NCBI RefSeq assembly: GCF_024648825.1
Contig: NZ_JANBBE010000002.1
Span: 186,001 to 250,000, forward strand
DNA from: Lentzea californiensis
Lineage (GTDB): Bacteria; Actinomycetota; Actinomycetes; Mycobacteriales; Pseudonocardiaceae
Reading direction: 5' to 3'
Length of the DNA stretch: 64,000 nt
Shown piece by piece: positions 53,102 to 63,442 of the stretch. The notes beneath the pieces were generated by a model. The model was not told the origin of the DNA and searched no databases. It worked only from the letters and a program-made list of their open reading frames with translations. The translations under genes were made by a program, and so were the position numbers. Position 1 is the stretch's first letter. The number at the start of each line of letters is the position of its first letter.

Positions 53102-53550
53102 GCGAGCACCTCCCGCAGCGAGGCGCAGCCGGCGGCCACCGAGCCGACGAGACCGGCTCGGTAGGCGGGCAGCGAGGCGACCGTGGCCGAGGCCTCGCGG
53201 ACGGCCTCGTCGAGCGCGGTGCGCAACGCGGCCAGCGGGTCCGGCGGCGTGGGCGGAGCGGTGGGGGCGGGCGGCACGGTGGACGACTGCGGCGGGCGTT
53301 CGCGGTCGACCTCGGCCTGCAGCAGCGAGGCGTGCGTCTCACGGGCTTTCGCGATCTCCGCGGCCGCGGGCACCGTCGTCAGCGCCTGGGCCAGCTTGGC
53401 GTCCGCGCGGGCCTGCGCCGCGAGGGCCGAGAGCGGGTCCGGAGGCGGTGGCGGCGGCGGTTCTGCGGTGCACGCGACGGCGAGCGGCGCGGCGGCCACC
53501 GCGAACAGCACCCGGCGGCGGCTGACCGATTCGGAGATCACGCGACCCAT
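53098..53550 (-). CDS. Tat-type lipoprotein, proline-rich
   Basis: 150 residues. The N-terminus carries [18 protein letters not shown], a twin-arginine-like signal with a lipobox ending VAC. The mature part is Pro-, Ala- and Thr-rich in two blocks (PPPPPPPDP and [13 protein letters not shown]), with helical segments between them. The helical part and position next to DUF4439 suggest a second ferritin-like or partner domain. ATG 53550 is chosen; a longer frame exists but would place the signal internally. Function unknown. Confidence 0.7.
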   Translation of the reverse strand: MGRVISESVSRRRVLFAVAAAPLAVACTAEPPPPPPPDPLSALAAQARADAKLAQALTTVPAAAEIAKARETHASLLQAEVDRERPPQSSTVPPAPTAPPTPPDPLAALRTALDEAVREASATVASLPAYRAGLVGSVAAGCASLREVLA

Positions 53551-53668
53551 GGTGCCAGCAGCCGTGCGGCGCGGTGGGAGCCGGGCGAAGGAGATAGTCT
53601 GGTCGTCCACGGCCGCCGAAATACCGTCGGCCGGGGTTTTCATGCGTTCGAACTGAAGGAGACACCAC

Positions 53669-54193
53669 GTGTCCAGCCCGCCGCGCGGAGAGCTTTCCGC
53701 GCAGCTAGCACCCGTTGTGCGGGAAGCTCTCGAAGCCGCCGGCTTCGACCTCGACGCGCTCGACGTGAATCAGGCTGGGCGCCGCCGTCTGGTCAAAGTG
53801 GTCGTGGACGGCGAGGACGGGATCGGGCTCGACGAGGTCGCCGAGGCGAGCCGCGTGGTCTCCGCCGCACTCGACGAGCACGACCACATCATCAACGGGC
53901 CGTACACCCTCGAGGTCACCTCGCCGGGTGTCGACCGCCCCCTGACGCGCCCGCGCCACTGGAAGCGCGCTCACCTGCGTCTCGTGAAGATCAAGCAGCC
54001 CGACCAGGCCGAGTGGTTCGGCCGGGTCGGCGAGTGCGACGAGACCGGGGTCGAGCTGCTGCACAAGGACGAGCTGCGACGCGTGGAGTACCGCCACATA
54101 GAACGCGCGGTCATGGAGATCGAGTTCAAGCAGCCGCCGGTCGAGGAACTGGCTCGGCTCACTCGGAAAGCACCGGAGGAGGAGCCGAGGTGA
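53669..54193 (+). CDS. rimP: ribosome maturation factor RimP
   Basis: 174 residues. RimP binds the 30S subunit and aids assembly of the S12/S19 region. Conserved segments are [21 protein letters not shown], the family hallmark [22 protein letters not shown], and the C-terminal SH3-like part ([11 protein letters not shown]). GTG 53669 lies behind GAAGGAGACACC. It is the first gene of the rimP-nusA-ylxR-infB block, and overlaps nusA by 4 bases (GTGA). Confidence 0.95.
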   Translation: MSSPPRGELSAQLAPVVREALEAAGFDLDALDVNQAGRRRLVKVVVDGEDGIGLDEVAEASRVVSAALDEHDHIINGPYTLEVTSPGVDRPLTRPRHWKRAHLRLVKIKQPDQAEWFGRVGECDETGVELLHKDELRRVEYRHIERAVMEIEFKQPPVEELARLTRKAPEEEPR

Positions 54194-55203
54194 ACGTCGA
54201 CATCGCCGCCCTGAGGGCGATCGAACGTGAAAAGGACATCCCCTTCGAGACGGTCCTGGAGGCGATCGAGTCAGCACTGCTGACCGCCTACAAGCACACC
54301 GATGGGCATGCCACGCATTCGAAGGTGGAGATCGACCGCAAGACCGGTGTCGTGCGCGTGATCGCGCAGGACCTGGCGCCGGACGGTGTGGTCCGGGAGG
54401 AGTGGGACGACACTCCGGAGGGCTTCGGCCGCATCGCGGCCACGACGGCGCGCCAGGTCATCCTGCAGCGCCTGCGCGACGCCGAGCACGAGCGCACGTT
54501 CGGTGAGTTCGCCGCCAAGGAGGGCGAGATCATCGCGGGTGTCGTCCAGCGCGACGCCCGTGCGAACGCCCGCGGCATGGTCGTCGTGCAGGTCGGCGAC
54601 ACCGAGGGCGTGCTGCCGCCGGCCGAGCAGGTGCCGGGCGAGCAGTACAACCACGGCGAGCGCATCAAGTGCTACGTCGTGAGCGTGTCGCGCGGTTCCC
54701 GCGGGCCGCAGATCGCTCTCTCGCGCACCCACCCGAACCTCGTGCGGCGGCTGTTCGCCCTCGAGGTCCCGGAGATCGCGGACGGCACCGTGGAGATCCC
54801 CGCGGTGGCACGTGAGGCAGGTCACCGTTCGAAGATCGCGGTGAAATCAACGGTTGCCGGAGTGAACCCCAAGGGCGCCTGCATCGGCCCGATGGGAGCC
54901 CGTGTGCGCAACGTCATGCACGAGCTCGGTGGCGAGAAGATCGACATCATCGACCACTCGGACGACCCTGCCACGTTCGTCGGGAATGCCTTGTCCCCGG
55001 CGAAGGTTGTGTCCGTGCGGGTGCTCGACGAGCGCGCCAAGACGGCGCGTGTCGTGGTGCCGGACTTCCAGCTCTCGCTGGCGATCGGCAAGGAGGGCCA
55101 GAACGCCCGCCTGGCCGCCCGTCTGACGGGCTGGCGCATCGACATCCGCAGTGACGCGGAGGCTCCGGCCACCGATGCGGTCACATCCGGTTCGGCTGAG
55201 TGA
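54190..55203 (+). CDS. nusA: transcription termination/antitermination factor NusA
   Basis: 337 residues, the short actinobacterial form without C-terminal acidic repeats. The N-terminal RNA-polymerase-binding domain ([21 protein letters not shown]) is followed by an S1 domain (about 105-180: [15 protein letters not shown] and on) and two KH domains ([38 protein letters not shown], and the last [23 protein letters not shown]). GTG 54190. The large upstream open frame is a shadow. Its TGA is followed in the same frame by ylxR. Confidence 0.96.
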   Translation: MNVDIAALRAIEREKDIPFETVLEAIESALLTAYKHTDGHATHSKVEIDRKTGVVRVIAQDLAPDGVVREEWDDTPEGFGRIAATTARQVILQRLRDAEHERTFGEFAAKEGEIIAGVVQRDARANARGMVVVQVGDTEGVLPPAEQVPGEQYNHGERIKCYVVSVSRGSRGPQIALSRTHPNLVRRLFALEVPEIADGTVEIPAVAREAGHRSKIAVKSTVAGVNPKGACIGPMGARVRNVMHELGGEKIDIIDHSDDPATFVGNALSPAKVVSVRVLDERAKTARVVVPDFQLSLAIGKEGQNARLAARLTGWRIDIRSDAEAPATDAVTSGSAE

Positions 55204-55221
55204 GCTCCAGGGGATAGAATT

Positions 55222-55569
55222 ATCAACGGTTCAACGTCGGGAGCGGCTTCCCAGCACATCGGCCCAGTTCGTACGTGTATTGGATGCCGCACACGGACGT
55301 TGCCCTCTGAGCTGCTGCGAGTGGTCGCGGTGGACGGTTCGGTGGTTCCGGACCTCCATCGGCGGCTTCCTGGTCGAGGTGCTTGGTTGCATTTCGATCT
55401 CGAATGTCTCCGCAACGCCGAGCGGCGACGGGCGTTCTCACGGGCCCTCAAGGTCCAGGGAGCACTCGACGTCGCTTCGCTGCGCGAGCACGTCGAGCAG
55501 CAAGGGAAATTGGCTTCGGGACAGCCCCGCGGCCAGCAAGCAACAAGGAAGCAGGTCGACCCGTCATGA
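55222..55569 (+). CDS. ylxR: YlxR-family RNA-binding protein, non-standard start
   Basis: About 115 residues. It has the family signature PVRTCIGCR near the N-terminus, then LPSELLRVVAVDGS, RLPGRGAWLH and CLRNAERRRAFSRALK. The motif is in the frame of nusA, behind its TGA at 55201-55203. Between that stop and the motif there is no ATG, GTG, TTG or CTG. ATC 55222 or ATT 55219 behind AGGGGA (55209-55214) are the only plausible starts; an ordinary gene caller would take TTG 55300 and lose the motif. YlxR binds RNA and is linked to the polymerase in some bacteria. It lies in its usual place between nusA and infB. Confidence 0.8.
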   Translation: MNGSTSGAASQHIGPVRTCIGCRTRTLPSELLRVVAVDGSVVPDLHRRLPGRGAWLHFDLECLRNAERRRAFSRALKVQGALDVASLREHVEQQGKLASGQPRGQQATRKQVDPS

Positions 55570-55656
55570 GTCAGCCGTGAAGCTGAAGACATGAACGCGC
55601 GACGTTAAGACGAGGTCGATGGGACTTGCCCGCCGGCCTCACGACTTAGGAGAGCA

Positions 55657-58600
55657 GTGGCAGGCAAGGCCCGCGTGCATGAGCTCGCAAAAGAGCTCGG
55701 TGTTACGAGCAAGGAAGTTCTCAACAAGCTCGCCGAACAGGGCGAGTACGTGAAGTCCGCGTCCTCGACCGTCGAGGCCCCCGTGGCCCGGCGGCTTCGT
55801 GACGCCTACGAAGCCAAGTCCTCGAAGCCGGCTCCCAAGCCGTCCGCTCCGAAGCCGAAGGCACCCGCACCCGCTGCCGCCGCAGCGCCCGCCGCACCGG
55901 CGGACGCCAAGCCGGCGGCCGACGACAACAAGCCCGCTGCGGCCAAGGGCATGCCCGGACCTCGTCCGGCCGCCCCGCGCCCGCCGGCCCCGAAGCCCGC
56001 ACCGGCAGCTCCTGCCGCGCAGGCTCCGGCCCCCGCGGCGCCCGCACCGGCACCCGTGCAGTCCGAGGCTCCGGCAGCTCCTGCCGCGCAGGCCCCGGCC
56101 GCGCCCAAGGCAGCCCCGGCTGCCGGCTCCAAGCCGGGCAGTGGTCCGCGTCCGGGCCCGCGCCCGGCTCCGGCTCCGGCTCCGGCTCCGCAGCAGCAGC
56201 CTCAACAGCCCCAGCAGCCGCAGGCCCCGGCCGCGTCCGCTGGTGCACAGCCCCAGTCCGTGGTGCCGCCGCGCACGCAGGCTCCCAAGTCTGCGGGCCC
56301 GCGCGCCCCGCGTCCGGGCAACAACCCCTTCGGCGTCGGTGGCGGCAACGCTCCGTCGCCGCGTCCTGGACCTCGTCCCGGCCCGCGCCCCGAGCAGGGC
56401 GGCGACCGCCCCGCAGGCGGCGGTGCGAAGCCCGGAGACCCGCGTCCGGCGAACCCCCGTCCGAGCGGTGCGCCCGGTCAGGGTGGTCAGCGTCCGGCTG
56501 CCGCACAGGGTGGCGGTCGTCCCGGCCCCGGCCAGGGCGGTCCTCGTCCCGGTGGCCCCGGTCAGGGCGGTCCTCGCCCCAACCCGGGCAACATGCCCCC
56601 GCGGCCGAACCCCGGCATGATGCCGGGCAACCGTCCGGCCGGTAACAGGCCTGGTCCCGGCGGTGGCGGCGGTGGCCGTCCCGGTGGTGGCGGCGGTGGC
56701 GGCGGTCGTCCCGGTGGGGGCGGCGGCGGTGGCGGCGGCTTCCGCGGTGGCGGCGCCGGTGGCGGTGGTGGCGCCGGTGGCGGCTTCCGTCCCGGTGGCG
56801 GCGGTGGCGGTGGCGGTGGCTTCCGTCCCGGTGGCGGCGGTGGCGGCGGTGGCGGCTTCCGTCCCGGCGGTGGCGGCGGCGCAGGCGGCGGTGCCCCTGC
56901 CGGTGGTGGCGGCGGTTTCCGCGGTCGTCCCGGTGGCGGCGGTGCTGGTCGCGGCGGTACCGCTGGTGCCTTCGGTCGTCCGGGTGGTCCGGCGCGTCGT
57001 GGACGCAAGTCCAAGCGGCAGAAGCGCCAGGAGTACATGGACAACATGCAGGCGCCTTCGGTCGGTGGCGTCCGCCTGCCCAAGGGCAGTGGCGAGACGA
57101 TCCGCCTTCCGCGCGGTGCCTCGCTGACCGACTTCGCCGACAAGATCAACGCCAACCCGGCGTCGCTCGTGCAGGTGCTCTTCCACCTGGGCGAGATGGT
57201 CACGGCGACCCAGTCGGTGTCCGACGAGATCTTGGAGCTGCTCGGCACCGAGATGAACTACGTCGTGCAGGTCGTGTCCCCCGAGGAGGAGGACCGCGAG
57301 CTGCTCGAGACGTTCGACATCACCTACGGCGAGGACGCCGGCGGTGAGGACGACCTGCAGATCCGTCCGCCGGTCGTGACCGTCATGGGTCACGTCGACC
57401 ACGGTAAGACCCGCCTGCTCGACACCATCCGCAAGGCGAAGGTGGCCGAGGGCGAGGCCGGTGGCATCACGCAGCACATCGGTGCGTACCAGGTGCAGAC
57501 CGAGCTCGAGGGCAACCCGCGGCTCATCACCTTCATCGACACCCCGGGTCACGAGGCGTTCACCGCCATGCGTGCTCGTGGTGCGAACGCGACCGACATC
57601 GCGGTCATCGTCGTCGCGGCTGACGACGGCGTGATGCCGCAGACGGTCGAGGCGATCAACCACGCCCAGGCCGCTCAGGCGCCGATCGTGGTCGCGGTCA
57701 ACAAGATCGACAAGGAGGGTGCGAACCCCTCCAAGATCCGCCAGCAGCTCACCGAGTACGGACTGGTCGCCGAGGAGTATGGCGGCGACACGATGTTCGT
57801 CGACATCTCCGCGAAGCAGGGCATCAACATCGACAGCCTCCTCGAGGCCATCCTGTTGACCGCCGACGCCTCGCTGGACCTCCGGGCCAACCCGGACATG
57901 GAGGCCCAGGGTGTCGCGATCGAGGCGCACCTCGACCGCGGTCGCGGTCCGGTCGCCACGGTGCTCGTCCAGCGCGGTTCGCTGCGCGTGGGTTCCTCGA
58001 TCGTCGCGGGTGACGCCTATGGTCGCGTCCGCCGCATGGTCGACGAGCACGGCGATGACGTCATCGTCGCGACCCCGTCGCGTCCGGTGCAGGTCATCGG
58101 TCTGACCTCGGTGCCGCGCGCCGGTGACTCGTTCCTCGTCGTCGACGAGGACCGCGTCGCCCGCCAGATCGCCGAGCGTCGTCAGGCCCGCACCCGCAAC
58201 GCCGCCAACGCGGCGAAGCGCAAGCGCGTCAGCCTGGAAGACCTGGACGCAGCGCTCAAGGAAACCAGCGCTCTCACCTTGATCATCAAGGGTGACAACT
58301 CGGGTACCGTCGAGGCCCTCGAGGACGCGCTCATGAAGATCGAGGTCGGCGACGACGTCGAGCTGCGCGTGATCCACCGCGGTGTCGGTGGCATCACCGA
58401 AGGCGACATCAACCTCGCCGTGGCCGGTTCCGCCATCGTCATGGGCTTCAACGTCCGGGCCGAGGGCAAGGCGACCGAGCTCGCGAACCGCGAGGGTGTG
58501 GACGTCCGTTACTACACGGTCATCTACTCGGCGATCGACGAGATCGAGGCGGCCCTCAAGGGTCTCCTCAAGCCGGAGTACGAAGAGGTCCAGCTCGGCC

Positions 58601-58881
58601 GCGCCGAGGTCCGCGACGTCTTCAAGTCCTCCAAGGTCGGCACGATCGCGGGTTGCATGGTCCTGTCGGGCGAGATCCGTCGCAACGCCAGGGCTCGTCT
58701 GCTCCGTGACGGCAAGGTGATCGCGGAGAACCTCCCGATCAGCTCGCTCAAGCGGTTCAAGGACGACGCCACCGAGGTTCGCGAAGGTTTCGAGTGTGGT
58801 CTCACGCTCGGCAACTACAGCGACCTCAAGCTGGAAGACATCATCGAGACCTTCGAGATGCGCGAGAAGCCGCGCGCCTAG
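55657..58881 (+). CDS. infB: translation initiation factor IF-2
   Basis: 1074 residues, long because of a Pro/Ala/Gly-rich insert (about 50-445). Residues 1-45 form the N-terminal IF2N domain ([23 protein letters not shown]). The insert includes a Gly-rich tract (about 330-445) with many [12 protein letters not shown] repeats. The G domain has GHVDHGKT (578-585), DTPGHEAF (628) and NKID (682). Domains II, III and IV follow to the C-terminus, with the fMet-tRNA-binding end at about 950-1074. GTG 55657 with TAGGAGAGCA upstream. IF-2 brings fMet-tRNA to the 30S subunit. Confidence 0.97.
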   Translation: MAGKARVHELAKELGVTSKEVLNKLAEQGEYVKSASSTVEAPVARRLRDAYEAKSSKPAPKPSAPKPKAPAPAAAAAPAAPADAKPAADDNKPAAAKGMPGPRPAAPRPPAPKPAPAAPAAQAPAPAAPAPAPVQSEAPAAPAAQAPAAPKAAPAAGSKPGSGPRPGPRPAPAPAPAPQQQPQQPQQPQAPAASAGAQPQSVVPPRTQAPKSAGPRAPRPGNNPFGVGGGNAPSPRPGPRPGPRPEQGGDRPAGGGAKPGDPRPANPRPSGAPGQGGQRPAAAQGGGRPGPGQGGPRPGGPGQGGPRPNPGNMPPRPNPGMMPGNRPAGNRPGPGGGGGGRPGGGGGGGGRPGGGGGGGGGFRGGGAGGGGGAGGGFRPGGGGGGGGGFRPGGGGGGGGGFRPGGGGGAGGGAPAGGGGGFRGRPGGGGAGRGGTAGAFGRPGGPARRGRKSKRQKRQEYMDNMQAPSVGGVRLPKGSGETIRLPRGASLTDFADKINANPASLVQVLFHLGEMVTATQSVSDEILELLGTEMNYVVQVVSPEEEDRELLETFDITYGEDAGGEDDLQIRPPVVTVMGHVDHGKTRLLDTIRKAKVAEGEAGGITQHIGAYQVQTELEGNPRLITFIDTPGHEAFTAMRARGANATDIAVIVVAADDGVMPQTVEAINHAQAAQAPIVVAVNKIDKEGANPSKIRQQLTEYGLVAEEYGGDTMFVDISAKQGINIDSLLEAILLTADASLDLRANPDMEAQGVAIEAHLDRGRGPVATVLVQRGSLRVGSSIVAGDAYGRVRRMVDEHGDDVIVATPSRPVQVIGLTSVPRAGDSFLVVDEDRVARQIAERRQARTRNAANAAKRKRVSLEDLDAALKETSALTLIIKGDNSGTVEALEDALMKIEVGDDVELRVIHRGVGGITEGDINLAVAGSAIVMGFNVRAEGKATELANREGVDVRYYTVIYSAIDEIEAALKGLLKPEYEEVQLGRAEVRDVFKSSKVGTIAGCMVLSGEIRRNARARLLRDGKVIAENLPISSLKRFKDDATEVREGFECGLTLGNYSDLKLEDIIETFEMREKPRA

Positions 58882-58891
58882 TCGGTAGGTG

Positions 58892-58930
58892 AAGGGTGCG
58901 GAGCCGTTTAACCGGTGGCTCCGCACCCTT
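58892..58930 (+). terminator. intrinsic terminator after infB
   Basis: A perfect 14-base stem (58892-58905 with 58917-58930), an 11-base loop, then TTCTTC. It lies 10 bases after the infB stop and 21 bases before the DUF503 start, so the downstream genes may depend on read-through or their own promoter. Confidence 0.85.
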
Positions 58931-58951
58931 TTCTTCTGGAGGATCTTGCCC

Positions 58952-59248
58952 ATGTACGTGGGTGCTCTGGAATTGGACGTGCTTCTGGGCGACGTCCACT
59001 CGTTGAAGGAGAAGCGCTCGGTCGTCCGGCCCGTCGTGGCCGAACTGCGCAAGCGCTTCGAGGTCGCTGTCTCCGAGGCCGGTCACCTGGACCTGCATCG
59101 GCGCAGCTTGATCGGTGTGGCGGCGGTCGCCGCCGACTTGGAGCACGTCAGGGACGTTCTAGCCGGCTGTGAAAGGCTGGTCGCGGGACGACCTGAACTT
59201 GAATTGCTCTCCGCCCGGACACGATTCGTCGGGCCGGAGGACGACTAG
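58952..59248 (+). CDS. DUF503 protein
   Basis: 98 residues, the whole of the YlxP/DUF503 family: [36 protein letters not shown] and so on, with the typical SLKEKRSVV segment. It is found between infB and rbfA in many Gram-positive genomes and likely helps ribosome assembly, though its biochemical role is not settled. ATG 58952 has TGGAGGA upstream; the longer frame starting at 58889 lies within the terminator. Confidence 0.9.
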   Translation: MYVGALELDVLLGDVHSLKEKRSVVRPVVAELRKRFEVAVSEAGHLDLHRRSLIGVAAVAADLEHVRDVLAGCERLVAGRPELELLSARTRFVGPEDD

Positions 59249-59261
59249 GAAGGGGAGGCTC

Positions 59262-59711
59262 GTGGCCGACACGGCACGTGCCCGCAAGCTCGCCAAGCGG
59301 ATCTCGCAGATCGTCGCTTCGGCTTTGGAGCACGAAGTCAAGGATCCGCGGCTTGCCCGGGTCACGATCACCGACACCAAGGTGACCGGGGACCTGCACG
59401 ACGCGACCGTCTACTACACGGTGCTCGGTGAGCGCCTGAACGTGGAGCCCGACTACGCCGGGGCCGCACTGGCCCTGGAGAGCGCCAAGGGCGTGCTGCG
59501 CTCCATGGTCGGAGCTCAGACGGGGGTTCGTTTCACGCCCACGCTGACGTTCATGACCGACACGGTGCCGGACGAGGCGCGGAGGATGGAAGAGCTGCTC
59601 GCCAAGGCTCAGGCTGCCGATGCCGAAGTGGCTCGGCGGTCTGCGGGGGCGTCTCCCGCCGGGGAGGCCGACCCGTACAAGGCGCCTCGTGAGGACGACG
59701 ACGAGGACTGA
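59262..59711 (+). CDS. rbfA: ribosome-binding factor A
   Basis: 149 residues. RbfA binds the 30S subunit near helix 1 of 16S rRNA in the last steps of maturation, notably in the cold. The KH-like fold shows [42 protein letters not shown] and [26 protein letters not shown]. The C-terminal about 30 residues are acidic and variable. GTG 59262 lies behind GAAGGGGAGG. The ribosome-factor genes here are tightly packed, and a terminator follows. Confidence 0.95.
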   Translation: MADTARARKLAKRISQIVASALEHEVKDPRLARVTITDTKVTGDLHDATVYYTVLGERLNVEPDYAGAALALESAKGVLRSMVGAQTGVRFTPTLTFMTDTVPDEARRMEELLAKAQAADAEVARRSAGASPAGEADPYKAPREDDDED

Positions 59712-59735
59712 GTTCTCGTCGGATTTTTTGTGACC

Positions 59736-59764
59736 AGGGCGGACACGGTGATCGTGTCCGCCCT
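59736..59764 (+). terminator. terminator after rbfA
   Basis: Perfect 12-base arms (59736-59747 with 59753-59764) and a 5-base loop, then TTGGTTTTC. A T-rich stretch (ATTTTTTG) also lies just ahead of the hairpin. Confidence 0.75.
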
Positions 59765-59876
59765 TTGGTTTTCGCCGGCGGTCCACGTGGCCCACAGGCG
59801 CCGGAACTGGATGGAAACTGTCTTGTCTGAGGGTGCCGCACAGCACTTCGAGACGGTTAACGGCTAACGTCTCCCT

Positions 59877-60863
59877 GTGGCAGACGACCTGAGCACGACC
59901 ATTGCCGAGGCCGCGCGGTTATTGGCCGGCGCCCGCGATGTGACTTTGCTGAGTCACATCAACCCCGACGCTGACACGCTCGGGAGTGCTCTGGCGGTGG
60001 GACTCGCGCTGCACCGGCGCGGTGTGGCGGTGCGGGTGGCGTTCGGCGACCCGGAGGCCGTGCCCGAGAGCCTGAAGGCGCTGGACACCGCCGGGCTGCT
60101 CGTCCACCGCGACGAGGTGCCCGAGGCGCCGGAACTGCTGGTCGTCATGGACACGGGCAGCCTGGAACGGCTCGGGCCGCTGAAGAACCGCGTCGCGAAC
60201 TGCCGTGGGCCCGTCATCGTCGTCGACCACCACGTGTCGAACACGCGGTACGGGACGTTGCACTGCATCGACGAGCACGCCGAGGCCACGGCGCTCATCG
60301 CCCTCAAGCTGCTCGACGAGATGGACGCCGAGGTCGACGAGCCGATCGCGCGGTGCATCTACGCCGGGCTCGTGACCGACACCGGTGGCTTCCGGAAGGC
60401 CGGGCCCGAGGCGCACCACACGGCCGCACGGCTGCTGGAGACCGGAGTGGACGCGTATGCCGTTACGCGGCCGTTGATGGACGCACATCCGTTCGCGTAC
60501 CTGGGCATGCTGTCGCGCGTGCTGGCCAAGGCGGAGCTGGACCAGAAGGCAGCGCACGGCATGGGGCTCGCGCACGCGATCGTGAGCATCGAGGACGCTC
60601 ACGGAGTGCGTAGCGAGGAGGTGGAGAGCGTGATCGACGTGGTGCGCTCCGCCTCCGAGGCCGAGGTCGCGGCCGTGTTGAAGGAGCTCAGGCCCGGGTT
60701 CTGGTCCGTGTCGCTGCGGGCCGTGAGCAGGGTCGACGTTCGTGAGGTGGCGCAGGTCCTCGGGGGCGGCGGGCACCGGCTGGCGGCCGGGTTCACGTTC
60801 GAGGGGGCCGCGGAGCAGGTCGTTGCCGCGCTCAAGGACGCGTTGGAACGGGTGGGGTCATGA
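59877..60863 (+). CDS. nrnA: DHH-family oligoribonuclease/pAp phosphatase
   Basis: 328 residues, NrnA/RecJ-like. Metal-binding motifs: LLSHINPDADTLGSALA, VVMDTGSLERLG (Asp), VVDHHVSNTRYG (DHH), and VTDTGGFRKAG; the DHHA1 domain ends in GGGHRLAAGF. The enzyme degrades short RNAs and turns 3'-phosphoadenosine 5'-phosphate into AMP. GTG 59877. It usually sits beside rbfA, as here. Its 3' end overlaps the ROK regulator by 4 bases, suggesting one transcript. Confidence 0.93.
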   Translation: MADDLSTTIAEAARLLAGARDVTLLSHINPDADTLGSALAVGLALHRRGVAVRVAFGDPEAVPESLKALDTAGLLVHRDEVPEAPELLVVMDTGSLERLGPLKNRVANCRGPVIVVDHHVSNTRYGTLHCIDEHAEATALIALKLLDEMDAEVDEPIARCIYAGLVTDTGGFRKAGPEAHHTAARLLETGVDAYAVTRPLMDAHPFAYLGMLSRVLAKAELDQKAAHGMGLAHAIVSIEDAHGVRSEEVESVIDVVRSASEAEVAAVLKELRPGFWSVSLRAVSRVDVREVAQVLGGGGHRLAAGFTFEGAAEQVVAALKDALERVGS

Positions 60864-61993
60864 CACGGACAGGAAGCCCGCGGCTGCTGCGGGAGATCAA
60901 CGACCGGGCCGCGATCGAGACCCTGCTGCGCAGCGGGGCGATGACGCGGGCCGAGCTGGAAGAGGTGATCGGGCTGTCCAAGCCCGCCACCGCCCAGCTG
61001 CTGGCGCGGCTCGAAGAGGACGGCATGGTCGTCCGCACCGGGTTGCGCGGCGGTGGGCGCGGGCCTCGGGCGCAGATGTGGGCCGTCAACGGCGGCGTCG
61101 GCTACGTGGCGGCGGTGGCGTTGTCGGCCGAGCTGATCGACGTGGCGATCGCGGACATCACCGGGTCGCTGCTGGCCGAGCACAGCGCGCCGATGCCCAA
61201 GGAGAACACCCTCCGGATCTTCCGGGAGACGGTGCAGAAGACGGCGGCGCTGGCCGGACTGACGCTCGACGCGTTGTCGCACGTCGTCGTCGGCACGCCG
61301 GGCGCGGTCGACCCGGCCACCGGTCACCTCGGGTTCGCGCCGCACCTGCCCGGCCTTTCCGCCGTCGACCTGCCGTCGACGTTGCGCGAGCTGCTCGGGA
61401 CGTCGGTGTCGATCGAGAACGACATCAACCTCGCCGCGCTGGAGGAGATGAGCTCCGGCCGGGCGGCAGGGGTGCGCAACTTCGTGCTGTTCTGGCCCGC
61501 GGACGAGATCGGCTCGGCGGTCGTGGTCAACGGCACGCTGCTGCGTGGCGTCACGGGCGGCGCGGGTGAGATCGACTCGATGCAGGTGCCCGGTGGGCGC
61601 TACGGCGACCAGGTCGACAGCGAGGCGATCGTGGCGCTCGCAGCCGAGCACGGCATCACCGAGTCGTCCGGACTGGAAGCCGTCGCGCACGCGCTGAACG
61701 CCGGTACCGAGGGGCGCGCGTTCCTCACGGCGCTGGCGCACCGGATAGCACTCGGGCTGGCGAACGTCGTGTGCGTGCTCGACCCCGAACTGGTGCTGCT
61801 GTCCGGTGCGGTGGCGCACGCGGGCGGCGAGACGTTGTGCGAGCTGGTGGCGGCCGAGCTGCTGAAGCTGGTCGTGCCGCGGACGCCGGTGCACCTCGCG
61901 CAGATCACCGCGAACCCGGTGCGGGCGGGTGCGCTGCACTCGGCCCTGGCCGTGGCGCGCGAGCAGGTGTTCGGGTTGCCCCAACGGTCGTGA
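60860..61993 (+). CDS. ROK-family transcriptional regulator
   Basis: 377 residues. A winged-helix DNA-binding domain (about 1-75: LLRSGAMTRAELEEVIGLSKPATAQLLARLEEDGMVVRTG) is joined to a ROK sugar-kinase-like domain (about 80-377: VVVGTPGAVDPATGHLG, VSIENDINLAALEEM, GGAGEIDSM). The zinc-binding cysteines of typical ROK proteins (GxxGExxxHxxxxxxG) are weakly kept. It probably represses sugar-use genes in response to a sugar. It overlaps nrnA by 4 bases, and the MATE gene follows. Confidence 0.87.
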   Translation: MTRTGSPRLLREINDRAAIETLLRSGAMTRAELEEVIGLSKPATAQLLARLEEDGMVVRTGLRGGGRGPRAQMWAVNGGVGYVAAVALSAELIDVAIADITGSLLAEHSAPMPKENTLRIFRETVQKTAALAGLTLDALSHVVVGTPGAVDPATGHLGFAPHLPGLSAVDLPSTLRELLGTSVSIENDINLAALEEMSSGRAAGVRNFVLFWPADEIGSAVVVNGTLLRGVTGGAGEIDSMQVPGGRYGDQVDSEAIVALAAEHGITESSGLEAVAHALNAGTEGRAFLTALAHRIALGLANVVCVLDPELVLLSGAVAHAGGETLCELVAAELLKLVVPRTPVHLAQITANPVRAGALHSALAVAREQVFGLPQRS

Positions 61994-62043
61994 GTGGCCG
62001 CCATCACCGGACGGCAGCGCCTGTGGGCGCATAAGTTCGTCTG

Positions 62044-63345
62044 GTGGAGGATCGGGTTCCCGCTCGGCGGGTGATCGGGCTGGCGGTGCCCGCCCTGGGG
62101 GTGCTGGCGGCCGAGCCGTTGTACGTGCTCGTCGACACGGCTGTCGTGGGCCATCTTGGGGCGTTACCGCTCGCTGGGCTGGCTCTCGGCGGTGTGTTGC
62201 TCACGCAGGTGTCGACGCAGCTGACGTTCCTCTCGTACGGCACGACGGCGCGCACGGCTCGGTTGCACGGGGCTGGGCGGCGTCAGGAGGCCGTCGAGGA
62301 GGGCGTGCAGGCGACGTGGCTGGCGCTGGCCGCCGGTGTGCTCGTGGTGCTTCTGGGGCAGCTGTTCGCGCGGCCGCTGGCGGAGCTGCTCGCCGGGCCC
62401 GGAGCCGTGGCGGACGCGGCGGTGGAGTGGGTGCGCATCGCGTTGTTCGGCGCGCCGTTCATCCTCGTCACGATGGCCGGCAACGGGTGGATGCGCGGTG
62501 TCCAGGAGACCAAGCGGCCACTCAAGTACATCCTGATCGGCAACGGCATCAGCGCGGTGTTGTGTCCCGCGCTCGTCTACGGCGCCGGCTGGGGGCTTGA
62601 GGGCTCGGCGATCGCGAACGTCGTGGCGCAGGTGCTCTCGGCCGGGCTGTTCTTCAAGGCGCTGTTCGCGGAACACGTGTCGTTGAAGCCGCAGTGGACG
62701 GCCATGCGCGCGCAGCTCGGCATGGGGCGCGATCTGGTGTTGCGGAGCCTGGCGTTCCAGGCGTGCTTCATCAGCGCGGCCTCCGTGGCGGCACGGACAT
62801 CCGTCGGCGCGCTGGGTGCGCATCAGGTCGTGTTGCAGCTGTGGACGTTCCTCGCGCTCGTGCTCGACTCGCTGGCGATCGCGGCGCAGTCGCTCGTCGG
62901 CGCGGCTCTGGGAGCGTCGCGGCGCCGGGAGGCGGAGAAGCTCGCCTGGCAGATCACGCGGTACGGGCTGGTGTTCGGCATCGGGCTCGGGGTCGTGTTC
63001 GCGGCGTTGTACACCGTGCTGCCGCGGGCGTTCACGACGGACGCCGGCGTGCTCGGCGAGATCCCGAACGCGTGGTGGTTCTTCGTCGCACTGCAACCGA
63101 TCGCGGGTGTGGTGTTCGCGTTGGACGGGGTGCTGCTGGGTGCCGGCGACGTGAAGTTCATGAGGACGGCGACGCTCGGCTCGGCGGTGATCGGGTTCCT
63201 GCCGCTGGTGTGGGCCTCGTACGCGTTCGAGTGGGGGCTCGCCGGCATCTGGACGGGGCTGTCGGCGTTCATGGTGCTGCGGCTGGTGGCGGTGGTGTGG
63301 CGTACGCGGTCGGGGGACTGGGCGGTCGAGGGCGCCGTCCGTTAG
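62044..63345 (+). CDS. MATE-family efflux transporter, DinF-like
   Basis: 433 residues with about 12 helices. It starts VIGLAVPALGVLAAEPLYVLVDTAVVGHLG, matching the first helix of DinF-type MATE proteins, and the second half repeats the pattern (ALVGAALGASRRREAEKLAWQ). MATE proteins export drugs or metabolites by Na+ or H+ antiport. GTG 62044 has a poor ribosome site. It lies 50 bases after the ROK regulator on the same strand. Confidence 0.85.
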   Translation: MEDRVPARRVIGLAVPALGVLAAEPLYVLVDTAVVGHLGALPLAGLALGGVLLTQVSTQLTFLSYGTTARTARLHGAGRRQEAVEEGVQATWLALAAGVLVVLLGQLFARPLAELLAGPGAVADAAVEWVRIALFGAPFILVTMAGNGWMRGVQETKRPLKYILIGNGISAVLCPALVYGAGWGLEGSAIANVVAQVLSAGLFFKALFAEHVSLKPQWTAMRAQLGMGRDLVLRSLAFQACFISAASVAARTSVGALGAHQVVLQLWTFLALVLDSLAIAAQSLVGAALGASRRREAEKLAWQITRYGLVFGIGLGVVFAALYTVLPRAFTTDAGVLGEIPNAWWFFVALQPIAGVVFALDGVLLGAGDVKFMRTATLGSAVIGFLPLVWASYAFEWGLAGIWTGLSAFMVLRLVAVVWRTRSGDWAVEGAVR

Positions 63346-63442
63346 TCCCTGTGGCCGAACTCACGGCATGAAATCGTTACCAAGAAGGTTGTTTAGGCGA
63401 TGTAACTAATGTCTGCCTACCTCCAGCTTGGGAGAGTGCGCC

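Noticed and set aside
56650..56990. A CRISPR- or satellite-like repeat.
   Set aside because: The repetition is the codon pattern of the glycine-rich tract of IF-2, without regular spacers.
55639..59052. A frame of over 1100 codons opposite infB.
   Set aside because: A mirror of the G/C-rich IF-2 insert; made of Thr/Ala/Arg runs, with no ribosome site or domain.
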